DNA from: Exophiala sp. HKRS030
Taxonomy: Eukaryota > Ascomycota > Eurotiomycetes > Chaetothyriales > Herpotrichiellaceae
Reading direction: 5' to 3'
Length of the DNA: 64,000 nt
NCBI GenBank assembly: GCA_023897205.1
Contig: JAHWDD010000006.1
Span: 4,496,986-4,560,985, forward strand
Each line of letters begins with the position of its first letter. Positions within the stretch are counted from its first letter, which is position 1. A program made the translations under genes and the position numbers. The notes under the pieces are model-generated. The model did not search any database and had not been told where the DNA came from. It saw only the letters and a list, made by a program, of their open reading frames with translations. Below, piece by piece: positions 10,404 through 21,415 of the stretch.

Positions 10404-12279
10404 ATGAGCGAGTTAAAGGGGCTGCGAAGCTCGAGTGGACTGAACCAGAAGAATCGCAAAGTCAAGACTGGCTGTCGGACTTGCAAGTGAGTCTCACCAC
10501 TGAGCCGCCTTGGCGAAGTACAGGTTAGTTGATCTTTGTCCTATTGACCATTCCAGGTCCCGCAAGGTCAAATGTGATGAAACTCGACCTTCGTGCAATC
10601 GATGCGTGTCGACTGGCCGCTCTTGCGAAGGATATGGGATCTGGGGAGGAGGTGGCGAGGCCGCTGACCCTAAAGACCTCTTGAATCATCCGATGCTGGC
10701 ACAACGTCTGCAGAACCAATCAAATTACATGACGCTCCAAAGTGCTGTGTTGGATCACCTCCCCCTACATATTCTTGCTGCAGAAGAGCATCTCTACATG
10801 GAGTGGTTCATCACCAGGACAATTATGAAACTTCCCGGCGCGTTTGATTTAGACTTTTGGGCGGTTCTACTGCCACAGGCAAGCTTGTCAGAACCAGCGG
10901 TGCTTCACGCTGTTCTATCACTGGGGTCGGTTCACAAGAGGCAGGCCCTTCATCAGGAACTCTTGCCCGTCCAGGGTACAAAGCCAGAGCTTTTTACATT
11001 GCAACAATACACCCGTGCAATCTACGACCTACGCCAGCGTATGCAAGACAGATCCAGGCTCTCTATTGAAGTGGCGTTAATAGCCTGTGCTTTGTTCGTC
11101 CAGCTTGAATACCTTAGGGGCTTCTACCAGGCCGGCTTGACCCACCTCCGCCATGGTTTGACCTTACTGGAGTCAACGACGGAGATCATTCACGAGCCAG
11201 CAGGCAGTACAAGATCCACGGTGAACGAATCCATAGTACAAATTTTCTGTACGATGGTAGTCCAAGCGAATCTATGTGGACAGAACATCTTGCCGGTCAA
11301 CATTTTTTCTCTGACCGACAAGGAGCTTATGCCCACTGATGTGGCCTTCAAGTCGTTATATCATGCAAGACAAAGTCTCGAGGGCATCTTCCTTCGGATA
11401 TTGAGCCGGAGGAGCACAGGCAAGGAATGCTCTCTACCCAACGAGGATGCATGCATCGACATTGGGCTCCAAAAATGGTTGTTGTCCTACGAACAAGAAA
11501 TGGCAATCCACGGGAAAGGTGCCCCGTCAACTTCTGCCATAGCACTGCATCGCTTCGCATGGAAGCTCTTACTGTTATATCACACACTAGCGACAGTAAT
11601 GGGCGGGAATATCTCTTTCTCCACACCTCCCATATCGTCACTGTCAGTTCATTCGTCCCAAAGCCTGACATCAGATGCGGGCTCGACAGCAATCTTGGAT
11701 TGTGAACAAATTAACGGGTTTGCTCCGCTTGACGAAGACACTGACGCCGTCTGGTCTAAGAACATATACCAGTCTCTTATCCGACAATGTGAAGTACTTT
11801 TCAAAATGGTCGCCAGCCCTGCAGTCCGTGCCGCCAGGATGAATCAATGTGATAAACCTGAACAGGATAGTTCGCAAGCCATAGCTGATATTGGATGGAT
11901 TCCAGTCCTCTACTATACAGCTACGCAATGTCGCGATCGTCAAATCAGGCTCAAAGCCATCGAGATGTTACGCGATATTCCGCACCGAGAAGGTATCTGG
12001 GATTCCCTGCTAGCTGCCACAATTGCGGCCAAAGTACTAAGTTTAGAGGAAAGGGGACAACTTGCAGAGGAGAATACACTCTCTACTACCTACAAAGCTA
12101 ACGTTGCATACAGTTTAGGTTTGGAGGACAGAGGTTTGGCTGATATACAAATTCAGTTGCCAGAAGGTCCCAGCGGTCAATTATTGTTACATTACAGCAG
12201 ATCACAAACCGGGAGCAATGATAGGATATATGAACGCCATAAATACAGCCTCGAATCAGGGCGCTGGCTTACCATGTAA
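10404..12279 (+). CDS. Zn2Cys6 fungal transcription factor
   Basis: A 601-residue regulator in two exons (10404-10486 and 10557-12279). The intron splits the zinc cluster, as is common in this family. Joining them gives C24-X2-C27-X6-C34-X6-C41-X2-C44-X6-C51, a textbook Gal4-type binuclear cluster preceded by basic residues (NRKVKTG). The rest is helical and fits the fungal-specific transcription factor domain, type 2 (for example ALHAVLSLGSVHKRQALH near residues 140-160). It is a nuclear DNA-binding protein, probably a dimer on CGG-containing sites, although the spacing of its targets cannot be read from the sequence. It lies 2.3 kb from the start of the ABC pump, so it could control the pump and the aminotransferase region; that is inference from position only. 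Total length is in frame without correction. Confidence 0.88.
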
Positions 12280-13700
12280 TTCTTAACGGATAACATGAAT
12301 CGTTAAAGTACGTACTTACTCAACGGATCCCAGACTCATTTGAAATTGCTACACTACTTACTAGATACTAAGTACTAGTAGACACCTAGTTCTTTGATGA
12401 ATACTAGAATTCAACACTCAGGATAATATTTAGACCTTGATAAAGCAGATTGCCATGACAAATAATGGGAAATACTAAGTACTAAGTACTTACTAAGTAC
12501 TAATGAATTGTTCTCCATCTAGATACTTATAGTTGTTTAATGAGCAACGGAGATATCATCTCTTCTAATTAGAGTACCTTCATGCGGTAAGCAATGCCGG
12601 TCGTATACTGATTTCCTTGCCCGTGTACTAAGTTACTGTCCATTAGACCAACCATAAACGTGCCACTTGTTTTGGCTGAATTCGGACTAGCTGCGTTCGA
12701 TTCCTTGAGTACTTAACAACAAGTAAAGTACAAAGTACGGAAGCCCTTGCTATTAGTCTAACATCTTGCAAGTAAAAGCCAAGTATAGTATTGAATTCCG
12801 AGTGTTGTAAGATCATCTTACCCTTAACCAAGAGTTCACATATATCTTATATTGCGCGAGTTATGATCGTTCACTAATTTCTCTCTAATCTTGGTTCCTC
12901 GCTCCATTTTACTTAAGTAACTACTACTAGCACAGTGTTAAGAAGTGAATATTGCCCTGTAAATTTCAGCTATATTAAGTCTACCATGATCCGTCATGTG
13001 CTTTACCAGTCGGAACGTTTCGTTCTTAAGGTATCCATCCCCCTATAGTTCTTTTTCCTTCTGGTATCAAAGTACACGGCTTATAAGTACTAATATCCTA
13101 TGCCCACCCATAATAGTGTCTCTTATTCTAGTATAGAGATTCTTCCGTATATCAGTTTTCGTACGGCTACTGGGCTTCTACTTACGTCCGTTGCAGGAAG
13201 AGTGTGGGAGAAACTTGCGAAAGAATTCACCGTTTCGTCAAATTGCTAATTGAAGTTCAGCACCTAAATCCTAGTTTTCATAGAGTCATCGAGCCTACTT
13301 TAGTAGCTTTTAATTTTCATAAAGTCCAAAACTACTCCTATACTGCCAGTTTGCGGATAGATAGATCTAGTATATATTCTCGCTTAGATCTCGATTAAAA
13401 CACGTTTACTAGTAAATCCTATAGGAATCTAATCTAGCTCGGATCACGATTAGAACCTAATCATAGTCCTTAAATCCGTGAGTTTCTTAGAGATTCGAGC
13501 AAGTATTAAATTAGATTCGAACGAGTACTAAACTAGACTTAAGTGAGTATTAAACTAGATTAAACTAGGATTAAATTAGATTCTACTATAGATAAGTGTC
13601 TAGATAATAAGGATAAGGATTATAAGGATATGAGGATTATGAGGATTGTGAAGATGTGAAGTATCACAGGGTGGGTATCAAGTCATCGCCGTCACATACT
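12280..13700. repeat. AT-rich degenerate repeat tract
   Basis: Clearly more AT-rich than its surroundings and without coding potential. The first part is peppered with the palindrome AGTACT and its extensions (12,360-12,380; 12,470-12,505; 12,705-12,740). The second part (13,400-13,600) has imperfect direct repeats of an ATTAAACTAGATT(CGA) unit about 20-25 bp long, followed at 13,608-13,665 by an 8-9 bp purine repeat around AAGGATTAT(G)AGGAT. It looks like an old, mutation-decayed repeat, perhaps RIP-affected, but no element class can be assigned. Confidence 0.55.
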
Positions 13701-13901
13701 ACCACTAGTACTTGCTGAGCACCTACATGGATATCTCCTGAGGACACCGGGGGTCATGAGCAGCGAGCCAGAAGAAGAGCTGGCTGTGAAAAGTTTGTTT
13801 CCATTTTATTGAACCACTAGCAAGTAGCAAACGACCTGACATGCTACCAAACCAATACTTATAGTACCATCAGACAATCCCGGCCTCGCTTCCAATTTAC
13901 C

Positions 13902-14165
13902 CTAGAGATCCAATTCTATCTCGACGCTTGCCGGCTGAGAAGAGCAAATCAAAACTGTCTGTGGCATATCACCCTCCGGTCCATGAACATCACCCTTCAA
14001 AAGCTTCGTCTCACAAGTCCCGCACGCGCCACTTCTGCAACCATAATCAGGTTTCAGGCCATGCTTTTCAGCAAGTTGTAGTAATGTAAGCCGATCCTTC
14101 GCTAGCCATTTCACTTTGACATCGGATTTCCGAAAGGTGACGTCTGCTTCTTCAATATCCGCCAT
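13902..14165 (-). CDS. Lone plant-type 2Fe-2S ferredoxin domain
   Basis: An 87-residue protein starting at the ATG at 14165; the open frame extends further upstream to about 14279 without another ATG. It is a [2Fe-2S] ferredoxin domain with ligands C43-X4-C48-X2-C51-X22-C74 (YGCRSGACGTC and VLIC). The surrounding motifs, VKWLAKDRLTLLQLAEKHGLKPDYGCRSG in part and the ending EIELDL, are those of the C-terminal ferredoxin module of Rieske-reductase or MOSC-fusion oxidoreductases, normally 300-600 residues long. The FAD/NAD and other upstream domains are absent between here and 14.9 kb. It is therefore either a free-standing small ferredoxin or the remnant of a truncated fusion protein; its position beside decayed repeats favours truncation. 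Confidence 0.6.
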   Translation of the reverse strand: MADIEEADVTFRKSDVKVKWLAKDRLTLLQLAEKHGLKPDYGCRSGACGTCETKLLKGDVHGPEGDMPQTVLICSSQPASVEIELDL

Positions 14166-14973
14166 CTCTGGTATTGAGACCTGCTTTGGTTTGGTGCGAA
14201 GGAATAGTGAGTGCGGCGAATAATATAGACGGTGCTGTTCTCCGATTTGCTTTGAGTCGTCCTGATGTTCTGCGGCCAATAATTCGATCTATTTTCTATC
14301 CTGTCCGTATCATGGTTGGGGAAACAGATGTTGAGGACGGCGTCTTACGACCCTGAAGTACGTTCGAAAACCCTGTGAGGGACAAATAATTACGGACCGT
14401 ATCCTACATCGGAAAAAGGACAGAAGGATATGTCCGGCAGATATAAAAATTTATACACGAAGAAGCGGACCCCACTCAACGATCGGAATACTGCCCGCTG
14501 CAGAATACAATATTGAATCTACAGCATTTACCCACTTACGTAGTGGGTGACTTTCAAACTAACTGCGGTAAGCGACCATATACTTCACTGGATTGCACCT
14601 GGGAATATTAGAGCTAAGCATAGAAACTCTGTATGCAATATTTAGCTCCTCAATTCGTAGCTGTGTAATATCGTTCTTTTCAAGTTCATATGAACCTTCA
14701 ACTCACGACGCTTCCGTGATAAAGTCACGATGAAGATAAACAGCAAGAGCATACCTACATATACTCCATAAGCCAAAGATGCACAATGCATCCAATGGAA
14801 GCAGCGCTATTGGCCGAGCTCTTCGCAAGACAGCTCGGCGTCTCACCCTCTCGCGTACGGATGTCCTTTCACTGAAGAGTTCAACTGCAGACTAATATCA
14901 CAAAGCTCAAGATTTCCAGAGAACCTGTCGTCAATCGAGCACTTGGACGCAAATTCAACGTGGGCAAGCTATA
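14166..14973. other. Intergenic region
   Basis: I searched both strands for the missing oxidoreductase part of the ferredoxin gene and found none. The open frame continuing from the ferredoxin to about 14279 lacks an ATG. The right part is the leader of the flavin reductase-like gene. Confidence 0.4.
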
Positions 14974-15780
14974 ATGCAGAAATCGATGCGGCCGTTGTCA
15001 TTGGTATTCCCAATCGGCGCGTCGTCGGTGCTCAAATCATCCAGAGCGACAGTCAATTTTTCCACTTCTGTTCGGTGTTGTGATTCAAAGAATGACCGTA
15101 CGCCTTATGGAGACTTGTCCAACTCAGTCAAGAAAATCATGCGTCATGTTCCTCACCCCGTCGCAATTATCACCGCAACTGATATCTCATCAACCTCGAC
15201 TGGCGGCCAACAGAATTGGAGAGGAGCGACTGTTTCGTCCTTCAACAGCGTCACATTGACACCGGCGCCTGTGGTTTCTTTCAACATCAAACAGATCTCG
15301 TCTACATACGACGCCATTCGGAGCTCCGGCTTGTTCAACGTACACCTCCTGAGCGAAGCAAATGAAGCCACAGATGTTGCCACTAAATTCGCCAGCGGGA
15401 ATGCCACATCGCCATTTCACACGGAAGACGGCGAGATCGAGAGTTTTGCGCATCTCACTGATCCAGTGAGAACAGCAACATCGGGGAAGCTGGCACCGAT
15501 ACTCCAGTCTTGGGACGAGGAAGGGCAACTGATGGTGCCGTTCAGGCTTCATTGTCGTTACATGGAGGATAAGACGGTGGAGGTAGGCGATCATGTCGTG
15601 GTGTTTGGTGAGGTGTCGCAAGTATTCTACGATGACAAGGCCTTCCATGACCGAGCTGCTACTGTACCAAAACCATGTTTGGTGTATGTCAATGGCCGTT
15701 ACAGCCGGGTCGATGCACAGGGCCATATCAATGTGCCTTTTGTTCAGCGGCGGAAGATGAGCGTATTGTCACGGATGTAA
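14974..15780 (+). CDS. Flavin reductase-like domain protein (FMN-binding split barrel), probably mitochondrial
   Basis: A 268-residue single-exon protein. Residues about 45-240 match the flavin reductase-like family: MRHVPHPVAIITA, RGATVSSFNSVTLTPAPVVSFNI, and GLFNVHLLSEANEATDVATKFA, where the first strand pair and the TVSSFNSVTL segment form the FMN site. The N-terminus is rich in Ser, Arg and hydrophobic residues without acidic residues for about 38 positions (SLVFPIGASSVLKSSRATV), which suggests a mitochondrial presequence. Family members reduce flavin with NAD(P)H or act as oxidoreductases for small substrates, and the fungal representatives are uncharacterised as far as I know. The ending (PCLVYVNGRYSRV) is the common terminal strand. 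The frame is intact. Confidence 0.82.
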   Translation: MQKSMRPLSLVFPIGASSVLKSSRATVNFSTSVRCCDSKNDRTPYGDLSNSVKKIMRHVPHPVAIITATDISSTSTGGQQNWRGATVSSFNSVTLTPAPVVSFNIKQISSTYDAIRSSGLFNVHLLSEANEATDVATKFASGNATSPFHTEDGEIESFAHLTDPVRTATSGKLAPILQSWDEEGQLMVPFRLHCRYMEDKTVEVGDHVVVFGEVSQVFYDDKAFHDRAATVPKPCLVYVNGRYSRVDAQGHINVPFVQRRKMSVLSRM

Positions 15781-16152
15781 AGTTTTAATTTTCAGCTTCT
15801 GCCCATGTATTTTTGCTTGTATGAAGCTAGGAGCCTGCCTTAGAATCATGCATCTCCTGTCTACTTACTTTTTTGGAATAGCAGAAGGGTGCCTTTAAGC
15901 ACATGAAACATAGGATGAAGTAGAAAGCAGGTACTTGCCAGCGAGGTCGTGTCTCAATGAAAAATACAATACGGTAAATTACAAATCTGGGACCACAGAC
16001 GGTAAAAAGCGCTAAAACTTTCTCGTCCAATATAACAGACCACCTCAGGTCGAATCAGACAGCAAACCACAATTCCATCACAACAGTTCTCAACCAGCAC
16101 ATCTCTGAAGCAACAAGGTCCTCTGCAGCCTCCAGTACTGGAGTCACGCGAA
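15781..16152. other. Intergenic region
   Basis: Between the flavin reductase-like gene and COQ6. I see no gene; it holds a 3' flank and the COQ6 promoter. Confidence 0.4.
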
Positions 16153-17822
16153 ATGCCAATCAGAATCCCCACAAGCAACCACCGTTTCATCTGTACACAA
16201 TGTCGAAAAACCTTGAACACCACTAAGAGGCGACGCTTCGCCTCTACCAGCACTCGTTCAAAGCCTGAGATATACGACGTCGTCACAGTGGGAGGAGGAC
16301 CTGCGGGACTAGCTCTCCTTGCTGCACTGAGTATGCCATATTCCATTAACCCCTAGATTTCGACTCTTCCTATGGGAAGGCCACGCTAACTTAGAATCTC
16401 CACAGAATCATCACCCGTGACTTCTCATCTGAAAACAGCTCTGATCGAAACCCAAGACCTATCAAAGTTGAAATCATGGAGTATGTCAGAGTCACAGTAC
16501 TCGAACCGCGCCAGTAGCTTGACGCCTACATCTGTGGCATTTCTCGACCGATCTGGTGCTTGGTCCCATGTCCAGCAGTCGCGCGTTCAGCCCTATGACG
16601 AGATGCAGGTGTGGGATGCTTCGAATGATGGAGCCATCCAATTTGATTGGAGGAATGAATCGAGACAGTACAATGCGCCGCCGCAGACGGTAGCCACGAT
16701 GACTGAGAACTCGAATTTGACTAGAGGCTTATTGGAGCGGATCTCGGAACTTGCCGGAGAATCGTCGTTGTTTTCAAACACCAATGTTGCACAGATCGAG
16801 AATGGCAAGGATGATCTCGAAGGCGCCAATCTATCGACTTGGCCTGTCCTAGCACTAGAAGTGAAGAATACGTCCCTTTCGACCTCGCGGCCTCCCTCTA
16901 TCGCTGCCCGACTCCTCGTCGGAGCCGACGGCTTCAACAGTCCAGTCCGTTCATTCGCCGGCATCAACTCGAATGGCTGGGACTACAACCGGCATGGAGT
17001 TGTAGCTACTCTAAAGGTCCAGCCCACTGACAACAGCACCTTCGACGATGGCATTGACCTCTTCGCCGACGAGCCTGTCATATCCAACCGAGCAACGGCA
17101 TATCAACGATTTCTACCGTCATTCGGCGGACCAATCGCCATCTTGCCTCTGCCAAATAACCACGCCAGCCTTGTATGGTCCACGACACCCAGTAATGCAG
17201 CGTACCTCAAGTCCCTCTCTCCAGCATCTCAGCTAGCCATGGTGAATGCGGCCTTGCGTCTGTCACCAATCGACCTGAAGTACCTCTTCTCACTTCCCAA
17301 CACTGCAGCGTCATCCGATGGCACCAACCATCACGAGGCCGAACTTCGATGGCGTCTGCAACACACGTCGCCACCGGCAGTGGCTCGCCAGCCCCGATCA
17401 TAACCGCGATTCAGGAGGGTACTCTGGCGTCTTTCCCTTTGCGCTTCCGTCAAGCGACATCGCTGATAAATCCTCGTGTCGCGCTGATTGGCGATGCGGC
17501 CCATACAATGCACCCTCTGGCTGGTCAAGGACTCAACTTAGGTCTAGCTGATGCAAAGGCCCTGGCCGACACAATTGCTTACTCGGTCGAGCATGGCATG
17601 GATATTGGAGATATGATGGCGTTGGAGCGGTATTCGAGTGAGAGGTTTGGGAAGGGACTGTTGATGGGTGGTGGAGTAGATCTTTTGAATCGCTTGTATC
17701 AGCTCGGTGCTGGAGGCGAAGGGCCCGTAAGTGGGTTATTGGGTAAGGCGAGAGGCATGGGCATGAATTTGATCGATGGGGTACCTGGCTTGAAGGGATT
17801 GATCATGAAGCAGGCAGGTTGA
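16153..17822 (+). CDS. COQ6: Ubiquinone biosynthesis FAD monooxygenase COQ6, one frame break
   Basis: A flavoprotein hydroxylase of coenzyme Q synthesis, which hydroxylates the C5 position of the polyprenyl ring in the mitochondrial matrix. Two exons, 16153-16330 and 16406-17822. A basic presequence precedes the dinucleotide-binding motif VVTVGGGPAGLALLAAL (residues about 43-60). Then come ALIETQDL, SNRASSLTPTSVAFLD, the ARLLVGADGFNSPVR DG motif, and the second FAD motif ALIGDAAHTMHPLAGQGLNLGL near the C-terminus, all diagnostic of the UbiH/COQ6 family. The frame slips by -1 between about 17340 and 17400; the best candidate is the four-C run at 17392-17395. With one extra base the product is 531 residues, the normal size. 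Loss of an essential respiratory gene is unlikely, so I favour a sequence error. Confidence 0.88.
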
Positions 17823-18005
17823 AGACCAATTCTTGTACTATAAGCAGGAGCAGGTATGAGTCGTGCTTCATAGCTATGGATTCCACATGTGGCAATGGTA
17901 TATCTTCCTGCTGTTCCTGAACTTCTCGTTCTTTGCTGCCGCTGCATTAGAGGTGGAGATCCGGCATGCTCCAGCCAGCAAGCTTATCTACTTCGGCAAC
18001 CATAG

Positions 18006-20655
18006 TCACCCTCCACCCAGACCCCAGGCTCCCAGTTCGACCTTCTCATCTGAAAACATCTCTACCATGAGCATTTCATCCCGTGTAGCCTCTCCAGGAC
18101 CCTGGCCTTGTGCCAGTCTCTCTAGTACCAGCCACAGGCCACCACTGCCCGGACCTGCCCGTGATGGTTCCAGGTCCACATCGCCAATCCTCAGACCGGA
18201 AGCAACACTACTAAACTCTTCGTTGTCAAACTCACTACTTGCCAAGACCTCCTTATAAGGCCCTTGTCCCCTTTCTAATGTCATTTTGAAGAGTGAGGAA
18301 TGTGGAGCGACCATACCTGCATGACGCGCGACGAAGGTGATACGGCTCAACCTTGTCACCGTCAAAGGCGCGAGTATCCGATCTCTATCGCGACTAAATA
18401 AACCAGGACTGCTTCTAATACTGAGTCTCCCAGCACCGTCCGAGGGAAGTGATGCCAAAGGTAACCCAACCTCAGACGAATAGAGATCCAAGTCAAAGTC
18501 TGTCTGTTGATTTTGATCAAACGTTGAGCAGATGATCGTATAGGTACCTGCACTCAATTCCGTCTCGACGATGGCAATTCCTCGCCGATAGTCCCCTGAG
18601 TGTGCCTGTACATCCCTCGCTCTTAGTCGAGTGATCCTCGAGCCATTGCTAAAAACAACTAAGATCTTGACATGCGTCGATGTTGCTCGAGATGAAGTCT
18701 TCTGTTGCCCTAATTCGGGCACGCGCAGCACGACCGCGATCTTTTGTCGTACAGATAAGCAAAGTCGGAATTGTGGGTTGCTGAGGTAATTTGGTGAGTC
18801 AGAATTTCCCCCTGAATTTGATCTTGTCCAACCAGAGGCAATACTCTGCTTTTGAGAGTACTGGAGCTGTGCTTCGGTGACAGAAACTTGCGCTTTGCCA
18901 TATGCTGACAGTGTGAAGTTCAACTTTCCGGGCGGGAGGTCTTGAGTGACAACGACAACTGTATACTTTGTCCTCGCGGTTGCTTTGATTCTAAGTAGAG
19001 TATTAGGAGAGTCAACGAACGGGCCTCTTCTTTTTGCGCCTTCACTAGAGATTAGTTTGTTGCCAGCTCGTTCGTAAAGGTAGAGACTGATGTAACCATT
19101 CCGACTCATGGACGCTTGTGTGTAGTCTCCGGTACGAAAATGTCGGTTTAGCAGAACCCAAACATCTCCATCCCGGGACGATTCCACGACGAACTGAGGG
19201 TGATTGACGAACAGATTGCCACTAGCGTCGGACTGCTCTGGTACCAATGTAAAGTGTGCATCTTCGCGGTGGGAGAATATTCCGGGAGCCCAGTTGATAT
19301 ACATATTTTCAAAATATTGAAAGACGTTGTCGAAATCCATCCAAAATGTACCGGGCATCATTGCTTCGTCAATAGATGGAGGTTCCGACGTGGCCATGTC
19401 CTCGCGATTTGGTCTTCGACGTCTAGCGCCACGCCAAACATCGCCATCAGCCCACGGGTTCTTGATCAACATTTCCTTGACGCCACTTTCTTCAGACAAT
19501 CTCAATATGGCATAATCGTGCTCTGCTGCAAGACCAAGTTGTCGCTGCTCACGAAGAGGTAATTTTCCCGTCCCAATGGTAAGGAGGATATTTCCATCCT
19601 TGAATTGAGCAAATATCTCATCCCAAAGCCGATCCGGTTCAACATCTTCGTCGTGTAGAAAGATTTGTTGCGGAATCCAGCCAGTTAAAACTGCAAGATC
19701 TGTTCCAGAGTTACTACCCGGGAAATCGTAGCCTCCACGAACCTTGAGATAGGCCTTTTCGACGAGTGCTGGCCACAGTAGCCCTGGATGGCGACGGTCA
19801 ATGACATGAAGAACTCGTGAGGACCTTGACGAAGGCAGAAAGTCATCAATTTCTACTCGTCTCCAACACCCATTGAAGTAAAGTCTCAGGATATATCGAC
19901 CATTGGCTGAAAGAGATATCTGGTCATTCTCATGATCGTAGGGATGGACTATTGTTCGCAATATCTGATTCCATGTTTAGTCTCCTACGTGCCGGGATTT
20001 TCAAGTTTCTTACCTTGGGATGGCCACGCTCCACTCGTGCGGTGCCAGCACAGAGACTGGCTACTACAGAGCAATCCGAAGTCATGTCTTGGACAAGATC
20101 CATGCTATCTGGAATATGCATTACTACTTCAACCGGTGAAGTCTGAGCACCGACGTCGGGATTACGCGGTGTCAGTGCTTCACGAGGACGCTTCCAACCA
20201 GCGAAAGACTCGAGTTGGGTCGCGGACAAGGGTAGACGGACTGGATCGGTAAACGGTTCATCACCATTCTTGAGAACAAACTCATCAGGCGAAGGAGGCT
20301 TGGTCCACGGTTTGAAAATCATTCCATGAAGCTTCGACCCCTCGAGGATGATGATATTTTCCCGGGTGGTGAGTTTTCGAGTCGAAGATGGTGGCTTCAG
20401 GTCTTGCTGCCCGTTAACGACAGCACTTGGACTTCCACGCGAGACCTTTAGACGCTCTGCTTGTGCCAAAAGGTGTTTACATTTTGCATCAATCCTCTTA
20501 CGATCGGACGGTTTGTCAGCTAGTTTCAAGGCTTGCAGGTACAGTTCAGCACTGCGGATGATTGCTTCGAGAGCAGCATTATTTGTGGATTTGGTGGAGA
20601 TCGTCTTTTCGGTGAGGCGCGCCTGCTCTTCGAGGGTGACGCTCCTGCCGTCCAT
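18006..20655 (-). CDS. palB: Calpain-like cysteine protease PalB/RIM13 (pH signalling)
   Basis: An 866-residue protein in two exons (20655-20014 and 19964-18006). Order: MIT domain at about residues 10-75 (AELYLQALKLADKPSDRKR..KCKHLLAQ), which contacts ESCRT-III; then the calpain core with catalytic Cys195 in TSDCSVVASLCAGTA; the histidine in AEHDYAILRL and asparagine in IKNPWADGD; then beta-sandwich C2-like (calpain D-III) domains, for example QFVVESSRDGDVWVLLNRH and TYTIICSTFDQN. It matches fungal PalB/RIM13, the endosomal protease that cleaves PacC/RIM101 in response to ambient alkaline pH, in length and domain order. The start at MDGRSVTLEEQ is the first methionine compatible with the MIT domain; an upstream in-frame region to 20700 is non-homologous. 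The frame is intact. Confidence 0.9.
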
Positions 20656-21415
20656 GACAAAATGAGAGAAGATATGCAAAATGCCAACATGAAGAGGCAA
20701 GAAGGATTGCCGCTTGTGGATGTGGGATGGAAGAGGGAGTACGGAGTATTATTGTGTCGCGATATGCAGTACTACGCCGAAGACTGTTATACTCCACAGA
20801 AGTCACAACAGCCACGACCGCATGACGACATGTGATTGCCAGGCCTTTTCATGGACGAAAGTCGGGAAAGAGCCCACGGAAGTAGCACGGGCAGCGTTCC
20901 GGTGGCTGGAGAAAGCCCCAAGGAGCCTACCCAGTGCCCGCGTCTGCCCACTCGTGCCCACTCTGCGAATCTGCGCCTGCGGTCCCCGTGGGACGTTTTC
21001 CTACTCCGTCACTCTCTTTGCTTCCACCTGCTCTTTTGCCTCGGCTGCGGGATTGAATCTGGAGAGCTGGGCTCACACATCCCCGAGCCACTCACGGCCA
21101 ACATTATCCATGCTACTCTTCCTCGCACCGATTCGGGAAGATGAGGATGTGAACTATTCCTCGTTTCCGTGAATTCTCAATCTTGTCTTGAACTCGACTT
21201 TATACTGCTGTTCCTCTTCCCGACTCCATCAATTCCCTTGACCTTCTACTCCCTTCGACACTCCTCACACATTACATGCTCGCTGCTGTTCGTTTGGTCC
21301 ACTCTACCGGTAATCATCTATCTTTCCAGTAGGTCACGAAGCAGCTCTCACTCTCGTCCGGGTGAACGATCAGACGCTGTCCATCCAAGAAAAGTTCTTC
21401 GATACACATACACCA
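20656..21415. other. Divergent promoter region between calpain and carrier genes
   Basis: No gene is supported in these 760 bp. The two genes diverge, so both promoters lie here. The right third (21,180-21,400) is pyrimidine-rich, as is common in fungal leaders. Confidence 0.45.

Noticed and set aside
13902..14279. Start of the ferredoxin frame at 14279
   Set aside because: The codon there is TTG; the first ATG is at 14165, so the longer N-terminus is not supported.
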